A program made the translations under genes and the position numbers. The notes beneath the pieces were generated by a model. It did no database searches and was not told the DNA's origin. It saw only the letters and a program-made list of their open reading frames with translations. From the NCBI RefSeq assembly GCF_900157305.1, contig NZ_LS974202.1, forward strand, positions 62,001 through 126,000: a stretch of 64,000 nucleotides of DNA. The letters are read 5' to 3'. The DNA is from Mesotoga infera. GTDB taxonomy: Bacteria > Thermotogota > Thermotogae > Petrotogales > Kosmotogaceae. Positions 1 to 8,104 of this stretch are shown in pieces (the stretch's first letter is position 1; the number at the start of each line of letters is the position of its first letter).

Positions 1-654
1 CACCCTTTTTTCATCATCCATAGAAATCAGAAAGAGGGGAGCTTCTCGATCATAGGCTATCTCAGCGGCTACTTTATCCTCCCTCTCGCGTGCCTGCCCC
101 ATAAAATACAGCGTAGAGCCGTTGGGTATTATTGTCTCTGCGAAACACCTCCTGTAGTCGGAATTCGTTATTGAGCCGGCCGGACCCTTTCCGTAATACA
201 TAGGATCAAAAGGACCACAGTAGTGGTTTAGGATACACTCGCCATGCAGCACTTTTGCACCTTCCGGTCTCACCTGTATTTCACCACTCTCGTCTCTGAG
301 CATGAAGCAGGACATCTGCTCGTCGGAGGCGACTGTCTTCCAGCCACTCTCGGTTCTTGTTCTAGTCTTTGTCTTACCCTGTGAATCGGTGTAGGTTTCA
401 GTTACGGTTTTGCTCCAGTGCTCGGATATGTTCCATCTGTAATATACGCATTCGCTTTCGGTCAAATAACTGCGAAGAGGTGAGGAGCATTCGACTTTTC
501 CCGAAACTTCAACAAGTCCAATGAAAACTCCGTGGGTTTTCGAAGTGGGAGTGTCGTCCACCAGCCGCTTCTTTTTCAAAGCCTTTAAAGCGAAAAAAAG
601 CAGAATCAATGATATGGCGGTGCCGACCAAGAGAACCACTGTATTGAAGGCCAT
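1..654 (-). CDS. GIDE-domain membrane protein, 3' end cut by window
   Basis: The reading frame is open from an ATG at 654 to base 1 and continues outside the window, so at least 218 residues are present. A GGGAG site lies about 7 bases before the ATG. Residues 4-26 form one hydrophobic helix, followed by a Lys/Arg-rich stretch, so the rest probably faces the cytoplasm. The body matches the GIDE (MAPL/MUL1-like) domain as I know it: a G-x-V-x-G-x-V start, then SPL, the CVYYRW motif, FMLRDESG and a late YFMG strand. In eukaryotes this domain sits in a mitochondrial ubiquitin ligase. Prokaryotic copies have no ligase RING here and their role is unknown. It begins 15 bases after the S41 peptidase stop, so the two are likely co-transcribed. 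Family call is fairly firm; function is not. Confidence 0.75.
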   Translation of the reverse strand, partial: MAFNTVVLLVGTAISLILLFFALKALKKKRLVDDTPTSKTHGVFIGLVEVSGKVECSSPLRSYLTESECVYYRWNISEHWSKTVTETYTDSQGKTKTRTRTESGWKTVASDEQMSCFMLRDESGEIQVRPEGAKVLHGECILNHYCGPFDPMYYGKGPAGSITNSDYRRCFAETIIPNGSTLYFMGQAREREDKVAAEIAYDREAPLFLISMDDEKRV

Positions 655-668
655 GACACTACTCCCGA

Positions 669-1895
669 CTATTCCGGTATGGGAAGTGACTCTATATATT
701 CAACGACAGGGTCACGCATGTAATAATAATCTTCGAAACTCCTCTCTATAAGGATATCAGGCATCATCGCCTCGGAAGTATCGGAAGTAGTCCTCCAAAA
801 AGTCGTCGAACAGTGAACTGTGATTCCACTGTTTGGGAGAGTAAAACTTCTGGGAGCTCCATAGTGACGCGGACTGCCGCCCGTAGGTTCTCCCAGGAAA
901 ATCGCTCTGGTACGCTTTTTCATAGATATTGCATTCAGGATTGCCGAGGAAAACGTCTCCCTGCCGATCGCAACGAAGAGCCTGCCTTCTCTGTTGTATT
1001 TGCAATCTAGCATCATCCTTAATATGAAAAACTCCAGAATCAGCGAATTACCGCCCCCATTGTATCGGAGATCAAGTAAAAGCCTTTCGGCATCCTGTCT
1101 TCTCATATACGAAAACATTTCGCAGATGAAGAATATGAAAGGCTTTCCCTCCTGGCTTTTGCAGCTGTCGTAGTGAAAGTGGAGCAGTTTAGAATCGGGA
1201 TAGAGTTCGTACCAATAGTTGTCGTTTGTTTGGCCTATATATGTTTTCTGTGCGCGCTCCTGAACCCATTGAAAATCCCCTTCGGCTGGTAGGACGATTC
1301 TTTCGAAAATTTCTCCGTCCTTATCCAATTTCAACTTCAGGCCATCTCCCTCTCCCGTCAAGTTTAGAGCTTTCATTATCTCGACTCTGGTAAAGTAATT
1401 TGGTAATGCCGATATGAAACCCCATTCGTTATCGTGTGAAACAACAGGCCTGAGCACGTCTAGAAGCTCTTTCATATCTAGTCCATTTACACCAACGAGC
1501 CGTGTGTTCAATAATTCGCGGTTATTCTCGTCGGTAGCGATTATGTATATCCCGTCCTTGAAGGAATAGGGATATACTGGAAAGCCTCTCAGCACGGTGT
1601 ATGGATATATTACAGTATGACCGTCCCCAATCATAGCAACCAGTGCCGTAAGAGAAGTATATATCTCGTACCACTGTAGATTCTCAATGTCGGTCTGAAG
1701 TTTCTGAAAGGCCCGGGTAAATTCCTCCTGACTGACTTTGTTAAAAGCATCGGGATGTTGCTTGACCAAAGTTCTTTCTAGAAAAGCTATATCCTCTCTC
1801 CACTCATTCGCTGTTAGGTCTCTCAAATTAACATTCCCGGCGACGGTCAGCGAGATAATAAGCAACACAATAAAAAACAGAAATTTTCTGCGCAT
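669..1895 (-). CDS. Secreted S41-family serine peptidase
   Basis: A 408-residue protein with an N-terminal signal peptide (MRRKFLFFIVLLIISLTVAG). The C-terminal half carries S41 (tail-specific/tricorn-core) features: LLDLRYNGGG, the GRETFSSA segment with the likely nucleophilic serine, and LGEPTGG. An upstream MIGDGHT motif supplies a conserved histidine typical of tricorn/IRBP-like S41B members. No PDZ domain is obvious between them. It probably acts outside the cytoplasmic membrane on peptides or protein tails; the substrate is unknown. I place the start at the ATG at 1895, because GGAGGT lies 5 bases before it; a TTG two codons upstream would overlap that site. The GIDE-domain gene follows 15 bases downstream. 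Confidence 0.8.
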   Translation of the reverse strand: MRRKFLFFIVLLIISLTVAGNVNLRDLTANEWREDIAFLERTLVKQHPDAFNKVSQEEFTRAFQKLQTDIENLQWYEIYTSLTALVAMIGDGHTVIYPYTVLRGFPVYPYSFKDGIYIIATDENNRELLNTRLVGVNGLDMKELLDVLRPVVSHDNEWGFISALPNYFTRVEIMKALNLTGEGDGLKLKLDKDGEIFERIVLPAEGDFQWVQERAQKTYIGQTNDNYWYELYPDSKLLHFHYDSCKSQEGKPFIFFICEMFSYMRRQDAERLLLDLRYNGGGNSLILEFFILRMMLDCKYNREGRLFVAIGRETFSSAILNAISMKKRTRAIFLGEPTGGSPRHYGAPRSFTLPNSGITVHCSTTFWRTTSDTSEAMMPDILIERSFEDYYYMRDPVVEYIESLPIPE

Positions 1896-2084
1896 TTGCA
1901 ACCTCCTTTCATATCAATGGATATTTTAACACTATTGGTTTCTAAAACAACCCGGTTAGCTTTGAGAGCGACTTTTGGTTGTTTTGCCATACTGATTGAT
2001 TGCAAGACTCAATTATTTAGCATTAAGAGGTTTGTGTCTTCACGGAGGTTTTTGATATACAATTGAGTAGAATGTTTCTGTGAA

Positions 2085-2867
2085 ATGGGGATTGTTCATT
2101 TGAAGCACTGGAAGCTCTGTTTATTATTATTTGTGCTCTTGATTTATGCTTTTGTTCTGGAGCCAAATATTCTGATGGTCGAAAGGTTGAAACTCAGCGA
2201 TACGCCCTCGTTGAAAATAGCCTTCTTTGCCGATATTCATATTTGGATACAGAAGCCCCTCCACTCGCTTTTCCTTAACGAGCTCAGGCAGGAAAAGGTC
2301 GATCTCATACTCTTCGGGGGAGATGTGCTCTCGCCTTACACAGACATGAAATATTTCGCCGAGTTTTTTACGGAGCTTGCTTCTATCGCTCCCATCTACG
2401 CTGTCTATGGCAATTGGGAAGAATCAGAGACGGCAGTCGTTGACCGTATTTTCAAACAGGCCGGTGTGCAGGTTCTTCACACACGTTCGACCGTGGTCGA
2501 AATTCACGGCAAAAAGATAGGAATAACCGGTGCCCCATCTCACCATTATTTCTCGTGGACACGTTTTTTGCCTGAAGAGGAATTCGATCTCAAGATATTA
2601 ATGGTTCACGCACCCAACATGTTGGAAGGTTCGGCCGATATTCTAAAGAAGTACGACCTTGTCCTGGCAGGCCACACGCATGGAGGTCAGTTCTATTTTC
2701 CATGGATAACCGAATGGGTTTTGAAAAGCACCAGAGGTTTCAGCGGCAGGTATTTCAGGGGTATGTACAAACTGGACGAAACAAAAATATACGTAACCAG
2801 AGGACTTGGTGGCTGGTTCCCGGGAAGATTCGCCAGTCTTCCCGAATTGGTCATAATCGAGCTATGA
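2085..2867 (+). CDS. Membrane-anchored metallophosphoesterase (YaeI/YkuE type)
   Basis: 260 residues. One N-terminal hydrophobic segment (about 10-24) is followed by a calcineurin-like phosphoesterase core. Metal-binding motifs appear in order: FFADIHI (D-x-H), FGGDVL (GD), YGNWEE (GN, with the usual GNH histidine replaced by W), MVHAPN (H) and AGHTHGGQF (GHTH). YaeI/YkuE relatives cleave phosphodiesters such as UDP-2,3-diacylglucosamine or related lipids. Here the substrate is not known. The protein probably lies against the membrane. The start is uncertain: the ATG at 2085 has only a weak ribosome site, and a TTG at 2100 preceded by GGGGA is an alternative. The gene ends at the stop of the convergent pilin-like gene. 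Confidence 0.85.
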   Translation: MGIVHLKHWKLCLLLFVLLIYAFVLEPNILMVERLKLSDTPSLKIAFFADIHIWIQKPLHSLFLNELRQEKVDLILFGGDVLSPYTDMKYFAEFFTELASIAPIYAVYGNWEESETAVVDRIFKQAGVQVLHTRSTVVEIHGKKIGITGAPSHHYFSWTRFLPEEEFDLKILMVHAPNMLEGSADILKKYDLVLAGHTHGGQFYFPWITEWVLKSTRGFSGRYFRGMYKLDETKIYVTRGLGGWFPGRFASLPELVIIEL

Positions 2868-3377
2868 TTACTGGTAGATGTAGAAATTGATCTTGTAATA
2901 AATAATACTGTCGCTTTCCTCCAGAGAGCTATCTTCAAGATAGACGGGCGTGTAGGTGCTCCACCGACTTTTCAGATCGGACCATGTCGTAGATGAAGCA
3001 TCACTCAATACCTCTCTGACCTTATCAAAAAGATTATTACCCTTATGCACGATGTAGGCATCGAATGTTTTTACCTGGTCGGTTACGTAGTAGATTATGT
3101 GATAGGTAGATCCATTGACGTCTCTGGCAACATCGGAAAGAGAGTCGATGCCCTTTATCTTTTCGTTGTTGTCAACACCATCAGTCAGAGCGATCCTTTC
3201 GATAGAATCCGCCAGGGTTTTCATGTTTTTTGCGATCTCGGTTGCTCTTGCTTTCTGAGAGGCATTCATGGCTATCGGTACGATCAAGGCGATCAGTGCC
3301 GCAATTATAGATAGCACGATAAGTAGCTCAATCATCGAGAACCCTTTTTTCTTTGAATGAATCTGTACGCTTTTCAA
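2868..3377 (-). CDS. Type IV prepilin-like protein
   Basis: 169 residues. The N-terminus has a short basic leader ending KKKG, then FSMIELLIVLSIIAALIALI: a prepilin peptidase site (cleavage after G) with glutamate at mature position 5 and a hydrophobic helix. Such proteins form pili, pseudopili or type II secretion/competence fibres. The remainder is a small globular domain without cysteines. No other pilus gene is nearby, so it is an orphan locus that must use machinery encoded elsewhere. The start is a TTG with GGGAGGGG seven bases upstream. It converges on the metallophosphoesterase gene with no spacer. Confidence 0.85.
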   Translation of the reverse strand: MKSVQIHSKKKGFSMIELLIVLSIIAALIALIVPIAMNASQKARATEIAKNMKTLADSIERIALTDGVDNNEKIKGIDSLSDVARDVNGSTYHIIYYVTDQVKTFDAYIVHKGNNLFDKVREVLSDASSTTWSDLKSRWSTYTPVYLEDSSLEESDSIIYYKINFYIYQ

Positions 3378-3687
3378 AACAGGTCCCCTCCCGGCTTTTG
3401 TATAGTTTATGCAATTTCATGCCAGATATTTTCAAAGCGTAAATTCATTCAAACGATTTTGCATGCTCTATACATGAACTTTCCTGGAAAAAGACAGAAG
3501 TAGGTTTCCCGGTTTAGGCGATTTTCGTGAAATCAATTTCGTGAAAAAACGATGGAAAGTATAGTTTCATTTGATTGTTGCTTCAGATTCTCAAGAATAC
3601 AACTCTAGGCCTAATACAGGCAAAAAATTAGCGAAGTTGATATCCGTTACACATTACAGATCCTGAATGTTTTTAGAGGTTAAAAGG
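3378..3687. other. Intergenic region, 310 bp, no gene seen
   Basis: It lies between the start of the prepilin-like gene and the stop of the DUF47 gene, both on the minus strand. I see no convincing ORF, tRNA or strong terminator. The only structure noted is a tandem pair of TTTCGTGAAA (3523-3532 and 3537-3546), a 14-base period, discussed in the findings. Confidence 0.5.
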
Positions 3688-4329
3688 CTATACTCTTCGC
3701 TTCAGAACAATTATCTCCATCATGTCAGAACAGTCCTCGGAGAGGTTTGCGATGTTGCCTATAGAAATAACAAGTTCTCTGAGCTGTCGCTTTTCTGCCA
3801 GAGAGATGTCTTTTTCGAAGATCTTTTTCACGAGTGCTCTCTCATGACTGTCTTCGATGTTCTCAAGTTTTTCAGTTTCTTTAATTTTCTCCTCGGCGAC
3901 GTCCAATTCCTGGAAAAGGTTGACAGCGGCTTCGCGGCAGACTCTATAAGTTTCCACCGAAAGCTGTACCTGTTTCAACAGGTCTTCTTTGAGATCGTCA
4001 GAGATCACGAGATTCTGCAAAACGATCTGATCGACAACGTTCTCGGCTTCGTTGGCAACTTTGTCGAAAGCCTCCGCTAGCCCCAGAAAATCCCCTCTGA
4101 AGTTCGGTAGAAAAGCACCCTGGTACATCGCATTTTCCATTTCGCGCCTTTTACTGTCCGCAGCCGATTCCATCTTGTGAACTTCCTCGGCATAGATCTC
4201 TATCGATGTTTCGTCGTTGTGTAAGATAGCAAGAAAGACTTTTTCGAGGTTTTCGAGAGTTCTTCCTATGTATTCCAGATGCTCTTCGAACAGCTGTATT
4301 ATGGCCATTTCCTTCTTACCGAAAAACAT
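3688..4329 (-). CDS. DUF47 / PhoU-like protein (TIGR00153 family)
   Basis: 213 residues, almost entirely helical with charged heptads, and no signal peptide. The pattern (MFFGKKE start, LVGLAEAFDKVANEAENVVDQI-like central segment, and a C-terminal IGNIANLSEDCSDMMEIIVLKRR) matches the DUF47 family. These are PhoU-like helical bundles that often accompany PiT phosphate transporters and probably modulate them. No phosphate permease is adjacent here, which is less usual. I start at the ATG at 4329, seven bases after GGAGGTGG; a longer open frame reaching 4407 has no ribosome site and a glycine/proline-rich, unlikely N-terminus. The family is firm; the partner is unknown. Confidence 0.85.
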   Translation of the reverse strand: MFFGKKEMAIIQLFEEHLEYIGRTLENLEKVFLAILHNDETSIEIYAEEVHKMESAADSKRREMENAMYQGAFLPNFRGDFLGLAEAFDKVANEAENVVDQIVLQNLVISDDLKEDLLKQVQLSVETYRVCREAAVNLFQELDVAEEKIKETEKLENIEDSHERALVKKIFEKDISLAEKRQLRELVISIGNIANLSEDCSDMMEIIVLKRRV

Positions 4330-4497
4330 CAGAGGTCCACCTCCAGGCTTGAGAATACCTATGAATCCATTAGAGCCGTTTCCTCTCATACAAATCACGC
4401 CCATCACTGAGATTTCGGTTCCGGCAACAAGAATGGCTACTAATGAATTTTATTACTTATATATTATGACACTTTTATGTGATTGTGTTCCCAGTTA

Positions 4498-4529
4498 TAG
4501 AAAAAGCGGAGAGGGAAATCTCTCCGCTT
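4498..4529 (-). terminator. Rho-independent terminator of the 5'-nucleotidase-like gene
   Basis: A perfect 10-bp stem (AAGCGGAGAG at 4504-4513 with CTCTCCGCTT at 4520-4529) and a 6-base loop. Read on the minus strand it is followed by a T-rich run. It lies 21 bases past the stop at 4551. Confidence 0.9.
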
Positions 4530-4550
4530 ATTTGAAAAGCCCGCTACTCT

Positions 4551-6584
4551 TCAATTGGCGGGATTGAGTATGGTTATTCTACCTTCTACCTGTGGAGCAA
4601 TTGTTCCATGTCTCACTACATATTCGGCAAATGCATCTCTGAGGAAGGATTTCGTCACTATTATTTTCTTCGTTTCGAGGAACATAACGAACTTGTCTCC
4701 ACCTCCGGTGAGAAAGTCGTTAGCCGTTAACGTATAAGTCTTTTCCATATCAATGGGAGCTCCTTTCGAAGTTACGGAGACCAGTCTGCTGTAAGGGGGC
4801 TTAGATGCGTCGAAGGTATATTCGAGATTCGAGACCTGCAGGAACTGGCCTGCAGCAGCCGGGTAGGCAGAGATACCGTGTTCGAGAACGTCCCATATCT
4901 GTTTGCCGGTGATTTCTACTGCAACAACCAAATTATCGAATGGAAGTACAGTGTATACATCCTTGATTGTTATATCGCCTTTGGGTATACTTGCTCTTAC
5001 TCCGCCGCCGTTCTGTATAGCGAAGTCGGTGCCGGTCATCTCCCTCAAACTGTCGGCGATAGCATTGGCCAGGTTAGATTCCTTGAGCCTCACCGTACCC
5101 CTCTCTCCATCCAGGTCGACTTCCGTTCTACCAATAACGGTGTTCATTTTTTCATCTAGCTGTGCTACATAACCGTTCACGAGTTCAACGACTGCCTCGT
5201 CCTGTGGAAGGTTCTGACTCATGAAGATGTGTGCAAAGTTGATACCAATGACTTCATTGTTAAATATGTTCAGATTTGTCTTTGAAATTAGTTCTCCGTG
5301 TTTTCCGGATGAAATGACCCAGCTTCCGTTGATCTTTTCGGGGAAGGCAACGACGTCTCTGCCGCCTTCGAATATGAGATCATAACCCGGAACCTTTTCA
5401 GGAAGTATCCTGTTACCTGTATGCAGATGCGCCAGAGCGATCACCAGGTCTGCCTGCGGAGCTACTTCATCTAGCACTCTCTGGGCGGCCGAATACTGTT
5501 CCTCGAATGTTATTCCGGCGACGTTTCTCGGGTGGGTGTACCAAGCGCTGCTATCGTCTGTAAGCCCGACTATGGCGATTTTGAGACCTCCGATCTCCTT
5601 CATAACATACTCCTTAAGAAATTCCACAGGTTTCTCCATATAAAGAGTATTGGCACTCAAGAAAGGGAAGTTGGCGAGTTTACTATTTCTCTCCATAACG
5701 TTGAAAGGAAAGTCGAAGTCGTGGTTTCCGATCGCCATTGCGTCGTATCCCATCATGTTCATTATCTTAATTACGGGCTCGCCCTCGAAAAGGTTGGCAA
5801 CGTTGGTATTGTATGGCGCATCCCCTACATCCAGAAGCAGGAGGTCCGGTTGTATTGCGCGTTCGGTACTTACATAGTAAGCCATCTTCTCCATAGCACC
5901 GATGGGATATTTTGCACCGCTCGGTGTGTAAGGCTCTATATGGCCGTGAATGTCGGCAGTTGCTAATATTGTGATCACCTGAAAGTTGGGGTTATCCACG
6001 AAATTTGAGAGTATCTGTGCGGCCTCTTCTCTTCTCAAAGGTCTTTTCAGGGATAGTAATTCGGCGGGAGCATAAACCAGCTCAGCGAGCTTGGCGCCGT
6101 AGTCGATCTCTTCGTCAACTCCGAAGACTACTCTTGCTATCGCCTGACCGAATTCAACGCCGGTAATAGCCTCATAGGGGCGGTACATACCATCAACTAC
6201 TTCTATGGCTCGAACCTTTATCAACCCCTCGATGTACTCCTCTCCATCAATTCCCACCGTATCTTTGGCGGAGGGTACAACGAAGCCTTCATCGATTACA
6301 CCGAGCGGGTCGGTATAAACGAATTTCTTTTGTACCTCTTCTTCGGTGACCATTGGATAAATTGCTGAGAGTTTGAATGTCTTCACTATCCATTCGGCCG
6401 CCTCTGCTCTGGAAAGAGTGCCTGAAGGATTGAAGAGATTATCTTCGGCCTCTACGATCCCAAAAGCGTATAACTTCTCGATGGCGGTTGAAAATGGGCT
6501 GGTCGATACATCCTTCAGGTTTGCAAAAGATATTACACAGAACGCGACCAGAGTTAAGATTAGAACGAATTTGTTTTTCCGCAT
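4551..6584 (-). CDS. SLH-domain surface protein with 5'-nucleotidase / metallophosphoesterase domains
   Basis: 677 residues with a signal peptide (to about residue 22). S-layer-homology-like segments follow at about 30-75, 125-165 and 175-200 (for example LSRAEAAEWIVKTF and RREEAAQILSNF). A UshA-type metallophosphatase domain runs from about 205 (ATADIHGH, DVGDAP, GNHDFDF, LAHLHTGN), and a 5'-nucleotidase C-terminal domain (NGGGVRASIPKGDITIKDV) follows. Known relatives hydrolyse nucleotides or cyclic phosphodiesters outside the cell; SLH segments would hold it to the envelope. Oddity: the family's GHxH/GHxQ metal motif is replaced by GGRDV, so one metal site may be altered. ATG start with GGAGGTG eight bases upstream; monocistronic with its own terminator. 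Confidence 0.88.
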   Translation of the reverse strand: MRKNKFVLILTLVAFCVISFANLKDVSTSPFSTAIEKLYAFGIVEAEDNLFNPSGTLSRAEAAEWIVKTFKLSAIYPMVTEEEVQKKFVYTDPLGVIDEGFVVPSAKDTVGIDGEEYIEGLIKVRAIEVVDGMYRPYEAITGVEFGQAIARVVFGVDEEIDYGAKLAELVYAPAELLSLKRPLRREEAAQILSNFVDNPNFQVITILATADIHGHIEPYTPSGAKYPIGAMEKMAYYVSTERAIQPDLLLLDVGDAPYNTNVANLFEGEPVIKIMNMMGYDAMAIGNHDFDFPFNVMERNSKLANFPFLSANTLYMEKPVEFLKEYVMKEIGGLKIAIVGLTDDSSAWYTHPRNVAGITFEEQYSAAQRVLDEVAPQADLVIALAHLHTGNRILPEKVPGYDLIFEGGRDVVAFPEKINGSWVISSGKHGELISKTNLNIFNNEVIGINFAHIFMSQNLPQDEAVVELVNGYVAQLDEKMNTVIGRTEVDLDGERGTVRLKESNLANAIADSLREMTGTDFAIQNGGGVRASIPKGDITIKDVYTVLPFDNLVVAVEITGKQIWDVLEHGISAYPAAAGQFLQVSNLEYTFDASKPPYSRLVSVTSKGAPIDMEKTYTLTANDFLTGGGDKFVMFLETKKIIVTKSFLRDAFAEYVVRHGTIAPQVEGRITILNPAN

Positions 6585-6827
6585 GTTACACCTCCTCTTG
6601 ATGAAGTACCGAAATACTTATAGCCACCAAATAAACCTATCTGCCTAAGTCTTTTTCAAAGAATCTATCAGAAGGTCAGATTATATGATTGTCGGTTTAT
6701 CCGAACAGTACCTTCATAAGCATTATAAGCCCTTATGATGACAAGACAAAGCTGCCGCTTCAAGATTAACATGAATCGACAGTAATTCAGTGGATCTAGA
6801 AAAGCAATATCATCGGGAATGACTTTC

Positions 6828-6836
6828 TGATAGAAT
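6828..6836 (+). promoter_or_regulatory. Possible extended -10 promoter of the M24-like gene
   Basis: TGATAGAAT fits an extended -10 (TGn plus TAGAAT at 6831-6836). It lies about 20 bases before the ribosome site. No good -35 hexamer is seen, as expected for this class. Prediction only. Confidence 0.35.
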
Positions 6837-6868
6837 GGGGACGAGCTTTCAAATGGAGGGGTAGTGTG

Positions 6869-7957
6869 ATGCGCTTTGATATCGTCAGGAAATACATGAA
6901 TGAAAGATGTATTGACGCAGTTTTGCTCGACTCACCTGACAGTATCTACTGGTATTTCGAGGGGGAGGTCGATTCCAGGATCGATCATACACGCGAACAG
7001 GGATCTTTCTCACTCTTGATCGCAGGCAACAAAACTATTGCGATTTGTCCGGAATTCGATTACGATAGACTGAAAGACGAAGTCCTTCCACCTGAGGTAG
7101 AAGCGATTTCCTGTAGTGGATGCGAGAAATTCGACCACGTCGTAAGAAGATTCTGCAGATCATTCGAAAAAGTCTCAACCGATAACCGGAGAATATGTGA
7201 CGAAAAGTTTTCGCTTCTTGACGAAGAATTCTATCTAAATATGCAGGAATTGAACGATAGAGAGATAATGAGATTGCGTATTATGGGAAAGTTGAGCGAG
7301 AGTATTCTCTGTGAGTTCGCTCAAGAACTGCAACCTGGTATGACAGAGCTGGAAATAGAGAAGGTGTTGAGGGCGCTTCTCATAGAATCCGGTTTGGAGG
7401 TTCCAATTTTATGCGTTGGCTCCGACGAGAGGGTGACCAGGTATGTTTACCCGGTTTCGACCGGAAAGAAGATACAGAGATACATAGTTATGAGAGCAGT
7501 AGTGAGAAAGCAAGGTTTAAGAATAGCCTTCACACGGTACTTTCATTTTGGAAAGATCCCTCTGGAAATCGAACAGAACCATGAGCGCGTATCGGGTGTC
7601 TTTGCAAAAGCCGCAATAGCCATGATGAAGGCCAGGAATGCGGGGGAGATTTACGAGGAAATTCAGAAAGCATACTCAGAGTTAAAGATCACTCCGGATT
7701 TCAACGGTTATCCACTGGGAACCCTTATTGGATATTCGGGAGAGAAGTTTGAAGTATCCCAGAACTCTAATCTCCCGCTGAGAAGCCCGGCTGCATATGT
7801 GTTGAGCCCAAGGGTTGGCGGAATATTCAGTGAAGACACGATACTAATGTCCGATAGTGGAACGGCCGAATTCGTGACCCTCAGCGAAGACTTCCCAAAA
7901 ATCAAGGTGAAGCTTGAAAGTTTCAGGGTTCACAGGCCGTGGATAATGGTTTTGTAA
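6869..7957 (+). CDS. M24 (creatinase/aminopeptidase P-like) homologue with degenerate active site
   Basis: 362 residues. The N-terminal part resembles the creatinase N domain (MRFDIVRKYMNERCIDAVLLDSP). The C-terminal part has the pita-bread layout (LQPGMTELEIEKVLRALLIESGLE, later GIFSEDTILMSDSGTAEFVT). Of the five M24 metal ligands only the last glutamate (in SEDTILM) looks kept. The usual D...D pair is replaced in VMRAVVRKQGLRIAFTR, the histidine of GHGxG is missing in GYPLGTLIGYSG, and the EPG glutamate is missing in RVGGIFS. So it is probably not a metal-dependent peptidase; a binding role is possible. Start at the ATG at 6869, seven bases after GGAGGGG; a GTG one codon upstream is the alternative. 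Confidence 0.75.
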   Translation: MRFDIVRKYMNERCIDAVLLDSPDSIYWYFEGEVDSRIDHTREQGSFSLLIAGNKTIAICPEFDYDRLKDEVLPPEVEAISCSGCEKFDHVVRRFCRSFEKVSTDNRRICDEKFSLLDEEFYLNMQELNDREIMRLRIMGKLSESILCEFAQELQPGMTELEIEKVLRALLIESGLEVPILCVGSDERVTRYVYPVSTGKKIQRYIVMRAVVRKQGLRIAFTRYFHFGKIPLEIEQNHERVSGVFAKAAIAMMKARNAGEIYEEIQKAYSELKITPDFNGYPLGTLIGYSGEKFEVSQNSNLPLRSPAAYVLSPRVGGIFSEDTILMSDSGTAEFVTLSEDFPKIKVKLESFRVHRPWIMVL

Positions 7958-8104
7958 TTTTCTGCTCTCTTCAGTGCGGACTACAATACCATGGAAGTCC
8001 TTGGTTAAAGTAAAGCACCATTCAAAGTATCGTGACATTATACCGTTGAAGAATGATAAACTCTCAGTGAGAAATCCATTTATTATCCGCGGTTGGGAGT
8101 AAAG

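Noticed and set aside
6714-6738. TCATAAG/CTTATGA inverted repeat between the nucleotidase-like and M24-like genes
   Set aside because: Short arms with an 11-base loop and no good promoter relationship to either gene.
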